A stretch of DNA of 64,000 nucleotides from an uncultured Tateyamaria sp. Its GTDB lineage: Bacteria; Pseudomonadota; Alphaproteobacteria; Rhodobacterales; Rhodobacteraceae. Under the pieces are notes generated by a model. That model did no database searches and had not been told where the DNA came from. It was given only the letters and a program-made list of their open reading frames with translations. The DNA is taken from positions 62,001 to 126,000 of the forward strand of contig NZ_CANLVZ010000012.1 in NCBI RefSeq assembly GCF_947494755.1, read 5' to 3'. The translations under genes were made by a program, and so were the position numbers. This document shows, one piece after another, positions 60,912-64,000 of this stretch; the first letter of the stretch is position 1; each line of letters opens with the position of its first letter.

Positions 60912-61651
60912 GCGCGTCCCGCGGACAGGCGCGATTTGGCGTGCTGGTCCCTTTCACCAATTCGAACCTTGAGCCGGACATGGCCCTGTTGCGCCCGGAC
61001 GGTGTTTCCCTCCACTTTGCGCGCATGGGGGGCTATGACGAGGACGAAATACCGGACGCCGACCAGATGCATGCATTGGGGGCTGCGGACCTCGACGAAC
61101 CCTTGCGGCTGCTCACTGGGGTCAAACCGGATGTCGTCGTTTATGGCTGCACCTCGGCGACACTCACCCATGGGCCAGCCTTTGACCGCGATTTGGCCGC
61201 GCGCATTGCCCAAGCCAGCGGGGCCAAGACGGTCACGGCTGCGGGCGCGCTGGTGGCTGCGCTGACGGCGCTCGAGGCCAGGAAGATCGCATTTGCCTCG
61301 CCTTACGTGCCCACGATCAACGACATGGCGATCCACTTCCTCGGCCAAATGGGGTTTGACACCGTACACCGCGCTGATTTTGAGGGCACGCTGGACAATG
61401 AAGGGCAGGGCGCGCTCAGCCCGCGCGAAGTCTTTGCCCTTGGGCAGCGCGCCGATCACCTGGAAGCTGAGGTTGTGGTTCTGTCATGTACGGACATGCG
61501 CAGTGTGGAGGTTCTGGAGGATCTCGAACAAGCGTTGGGCAAACCCGTCATCAGTTCAAATCAGGCGATGGTGTTTCAGGCGATGTGCCTGCTTGGCCTG
61601 CGCGCACCAATCACCGGCTTTGGTCAATTGCTCGCATCGGAGCGTTCATGA
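60908..61651 (+). CDS. Asp/Glu racemase superfamily protein (maleate isomerase / arylmalonate decarboxylase-like)
   Basis: A 247-residue protein. The N-terminal GVLVPFTNSNLEPDM, catalytic Cys in VYGCTSATLTHG (near 80) and second Cys in VVLSCTDMRSVEVL (near 195) match the maleate cis-trans isomerase / arylmalonate decarboxylase branch. Likely acts on a dicarboxylic acid. Overlaps the neighbouring genes by 4 nt on both sides. Confidence 0.85.
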   Translation: MSASRGQARFGVLVPFTNSNLEPDMALLRPDGVSLHFARMGGYDEDEIPDADQMHALGAADLDEPLRLLTGVKPDVVVYGCTSATLTHGPAFDRDLAARIAQASGAKTVTAAGALVAALTALEARKIAFASPYVPTINDMAIHFLGQMGFDTVHRADFEGTLDNEGQGALSPREVFALGQRADHLEAEVVVLSCTDMRSVEVLEDLEQALGKPVISSNQAMVFQAMCLLGLRAPITGFGQLLASERS

Positions 61652-62991
61652 CCTTTGACGATATTGCCGCATTTACCTTGGGACCATGTACCGTGCCGGA
61701 CGCTGCCCTCGACATGGCCGCGACCTTGTTGATTGACACTTTGGGCGTGGCCGCGGGGGCAGATGGGATGCAGGCCGGACAGATCGCGCGCGATCATGCG
61801 GTGCGCTTTCACGGCGCATCAAATCCGGACGATCAGGCCACGATCCTGTTTGATGGTCGCCGCGCTTCGCTATCGGGGGCCGCATTTGCGGCCGCCACGC
61901 AGATCGATAATCTGGATGCGCATGACGGCTACAACCCGACGCTTGGGCATATCGGCTGCGCGGTGGTGCCCGCGCTGTGCGCGTTTGGAGAGCACCTGCC
62001 CGACCTTTCAGCGCGCGATGCCTTGCGCGCGATGGTGATGGCTTATGAGGTATCAGCAAGGGCCGCCATCGCGCTGCACGCCAGCGTCGCGGATTATCAC
62101 ACGTCCGGTGCGTGGAATGCGCTTGGGGTTGCGGCGCTTGGCTGTCGGCTGCGCGGGGCAACGGCGGACCAGTTGCGGCATGCCTTGGGGATTGCAGAAT
62201 ACCACGGACCGCGCAGTCAGATGATGCGCGAAATCGCCAACCCCACCATGCTGCATGACGGGTCCGGCATGGGCGCTTTGGTTGGAACTATGGCGGTGCT
62301 GATGGCTGAAAACGGGTTCGAGGGTGCCCCTGCCATCACCGTCGAAGCCGCTGATATTGCACCGCATTGGGCCGATCTGGGCCAAAGCTGGACGATCACA
62401 CATAACTACATCAAACCCTATCCGATTTGCCGTTGGGCGCATGCCGCCCTTGATGGGTTCGGAGACTTGATCGACGGGCACAGCCTGACGGCGGACGACA
62501 TTGCCGCCATCAAAGTGCGCACCTTTGATAAGGCGGCCGCTTTGTTTCCGGGCATGCCAGAGACGACCTCGCAGGCGCAGTATTCGCTGGCCTTTGCTTT
62601 GGGCGCGCGGCTGGTGCATGGGCGGATCAATGCGGACCACATCTCGGGTGCAGAACTGAATAACGCGCAGGTGGCCGCTATCGTGGACAAAATCACGGTG
62701 CAGGAAGACGCGCGGCATACATCACGCTTTCCTGCGGGACGCTGGTCAGATGTGACGGTGCGCTTGCGGGATGGACGCAGACTGAGCTCGGGGGAGGTGC
62801 ATGCTCGCGGCGGGCCCGAGGCCCCGATGGCGCTTGGCGATGTCGAGGCGAAATTCCACGCCATCTCGGGCGCGTTACCGCCACCGCGCAAGACCGCGAT
62901 CTGGGCAATGCGCGCCAAAATGCAAGAACCGGATACCAAATTCAGTGATCTTCTGGCCCTGATCCACCCCCCGGTAGGAGAGAGCACATGA
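61648..62991 (+). CDS. MmgE/PrpD family protein
   Basis: A 447-residue member of the MmgE/PrpD fold, which includes 2-methylcitrate dehydratase, cis-aconitate decarboxylase and iminodisuccinate epimerase. Conserved regions: LLIDTLGVAAGA (near 25), AATQIDNLDAHDGYNPTLGHIGCAVVPALCAFGE (near 85-115), WNALGVAALGCRLRGATADQLRHALGIAEYHG and NYIKPYPICRWAHAALDG. Reaction unknown; other operon members suggest a dicarboxylic or amino-dicarboxylic acid substrate. ATGA overlaps at both ends. Confidence 0.88.
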   Translation: MTFDDIAAFTLGPCTVPDAALDMAATLLIDTLGVAAGADGMQAGQIARDHAVRFHGASNPDDQATILFDGRRASLSGAAFAAATQIDNLDAHDGYNPTLGHIGCAVVPALCAFGEHLPDLSARDALRAMVMAYEVSARAAIALHASVADYHTSGAWNALGVAALGCRLRGATADQLRHALGIAEYHGPRSQMMREIANPTMLHDGSGMGALVGTMAVLMAENGFEGAPAITVEAADIAPHWADLGQSWTITHNYIKPYPICRWAHAALDGFGDLIDGHSLTADDIAAIKVRTFDKAAALFPGMPETTSQAQYSLAFALGARLVHGRINADHISGAELNNAQVAAIVDKITVQEDARHTSRFPAGRWSDVTVRLRDGRRLSSGEVHARGGPEAPMALGDVEAKFHAISGALPPPRKTAIWAMRAKMQEPDTKFSDLLALIHPPVGEST

Positions 62992-63956
62992 CAGAGCCGA
63001 TCCGCGTCGTGCTGCACACCGATGCGTCAGACGGTCTGGTTGAGAGGCTGATCGCAGCCAGTCCACAGGCGCAGGTGCGCGTCTGCGACAGCTATGACGC
63101 GCTGCCCGAGATGCTGACGGAATTTGCGCCTCAGGTCGTATATACAGTGCGGTTTAACGGCACGCCTGGCTTTCCAAGGGCGGCTCTTTTTGGACCCGAC
63201 GGTCCGCAGTGGATTGCAAACGGGGGCGTGGGGACCGACCACTTCGGGCAGTGGGATGCGCAAGTCACAACCGTGACCAATGCCGCCGGGGTCGCAGCGG
63301 ACATGATGGCGGAATATGTCATGGGCGGGTTCTTGCATTTCATGCTGGATGTGCCGGGATTGCAAGCGGACAAGGGCGCGCGGGTCTGGGCGGCACGCAC
63401 GGTGCGTCCTCTCAAGGGCAAGACGCTACTGATTGTCGGGCTGGGCCACACCGGTAAGGCGATCGCGCAGCTGGCCAAGGCGTTTGGCATACACGTGATC
63501 GGCACCCGCGCGACCCCGCGCGACACGGATAACGTGGACGAGGTACACGGTGCAGACGCCTTGAACAGCTTGCTGGAGCGCGCTGATTTCATTGCGATAT
63601 CTACACCTTTGACGGCTCAGACGCGCGGGTTGATCGGTGTCACGCAGATCGGTGCGATGAAACGCGGGGTGGTCCTTGCGGATGTGTCCCGCGGTGGCGT
63701 CGTCGATCAGACCGCGCTGGCGCAGGCGCTGGCGGAGGGGCACGTCGCGGCGGCGGCCCTCGATGTGTTCGAGGTCGAACCCTTGCCCGAAAGCAGCCCG
63801 CTTTGGGGCTTGGACAACGTGCTGATCTCACCCCATTGCGCGTCCGTGCATGACGGGTGGGAGGATGTGTCCTTTGACCTGTTTCTGGACAATCTCGCGC
63901 GCTGGAGCGCGGGTGAGGCGCTGGTCAATGTGGTCGATCCGATACGCGGGTACTGA
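62988..63956 (+). CDS. D-isomer-specific 2-hydroxyacid dehydrogenase
   Basis: A 322-residue NAD(P)-dependent dehydrogenase. Nucleotide motif GLGHTGKAIAQLAKAFG (near 150), DVSRGGVVDQTALAQAL (near 232), catalytic Glu in LDVFEVEPLPESSPLW and His in ISPHCAS. The usual N-terminal catalytic-domain motif GGVGTDH is at about 78. Reduces a 2-keto acid or oxidises a D-2-hydroxy acid; substrate unknown. Fourth gene of the operon. Confidence 0.9.
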   Translation: MTEPIRVVLHTDASDGLVERLIAASPQAQVRVCDSYDALPEMLTEFAPQVVYTVRFNGTPGFPRAALFGPDGPQWIANGGVGTDHFGQWDAQVTTVTNAAGVAADMMAEYVMGGFLHFMLDVPGLQADKGARVWAARTVRPLKGKTLLIVGLGHTGKAIAQLAKAFGIHVIGTRATPRDTDNVDEVHGADALNSLLERADFIAISTPLTAQTRGLIGVTQIGAMKRGVVLADVSRGGVVDQTALAQALAEGHVAAAALDVFEVEPLPESSPLWGLDNVLISPHCASVHDGWEDVSFDLFLDNLARWSAGEALVNVVDPIRGY

Positions 63957-64000
63957 TGCGACCTGCCGCCATATCGCGGCCCTTGTCCTGCTTGACCCCG
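63956..64000 (+). CDS. Possible start of a further operon gene, cut by window end
   Basis: An ATG at 63956 overlaps the dehydrogenase stop by 1 nt and stays open to the end (15 codons, MRPAAISRPLSCLTP). The overlap style of the operon supports it, but the residues are too few to judge. Confidence 0.25.
   Translation, partial: MRPAAISRPLSCLTP

Overview
The window is about 62% GC and gene-dense. Its content points to an alphaproteobacterium of the Rhodobacterales, Roseobacter-type: hisS-hisZ-hisG with a short HisG, DUF1489, a B12-dependent class II ribonucleotide reductase, the PhyR/NepR/EcfG general stress system, and several LacI-controlled ABC sugar operons. The genus cannot be fixed from sequence alone. 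I saw no tRNA, rRNA, CRISPR array or insertion sequence.

Layout. 1-5.2 kb: a lipoprotein, slyX, hisS-hisZ-hisG and a methyltransferase. 5.2-8.1 kb: DUF1489 and nrdJ, divergent around possible NrdR and DnaA sites. 8.1-18.3 kb: a general stress response island. It holds MscS, an FNT-family channel, a PLDc_N peptide, the operon nepR-ecfG-histidine kinase-phospholipase D, phyR, a YrbL-like protein, small membrane/envelope proteins (DUF1328, DUF883/ElaB-like, holin-like), a degenerate receiver protein and a Crp/Fnr regulator. Seven EcfG-like promoters (GGAAC, 16-17 nt, then nGTT or CATT) sit in four intergenic regions of this island.

18.3-29.2 kb: a minus-strand operon with a CUT1 ABC importer, two ATPases, a 62-aa membrane peptide, a fused dihydroxyacetone-type kinase, a LacI regulator, a TIM-barrel isomerase-like protein and a Gfo/Idh/MocA oxidoreductase. 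A twin palindromic operator precedes it. 29.3-30.1 kb: a MOSC protein. 30.1-39.8 kb: a second CUT1 operon with a GH2 beta-mannosidase, another TIM-barrel/oxidoreductase pair and a divergent LacI regulator. 39.8-54.5 kb: an inositol locus with a CUT2 importer, LacI regulator, SGNH hydrolase, three Gfo/Idh/MocA dehydrogenases, IolE-like, IolD, a phytanoyl-CoA-dioxygenase-like protein, IolC, IolB, IolJ and IolG. One palindrome (core TGCAACCGGTTGCA) occurs before the transporter operon and again between the two divergent catabolic operons.

54.6-59.4 kb is a gene graveyard. It is the decayed remains of a complete microaerobic-respiration locus, hemN / fnrL / ccoN...P / ccoGHIS, with frameshifts, nonsense codons and large deletions, still carrying a perfect FNR box. 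59.8-64 kb: a tightly overlapping operon (HisC-like aminotransferase, Asp/Glu-racemase-like protein, MmgE/PrpD protein, D-2-hydroxyacid dehydrogenase) that may be an undescribed catabolic pathway and runs off the end of the window.

Overall the region suggests a marine-type aerobic heterotroph that invests in sugar, polyol, inositol and mannoside scavenging and in a general stress response, and that has lost its high-affinity cbb3 oxidase here.
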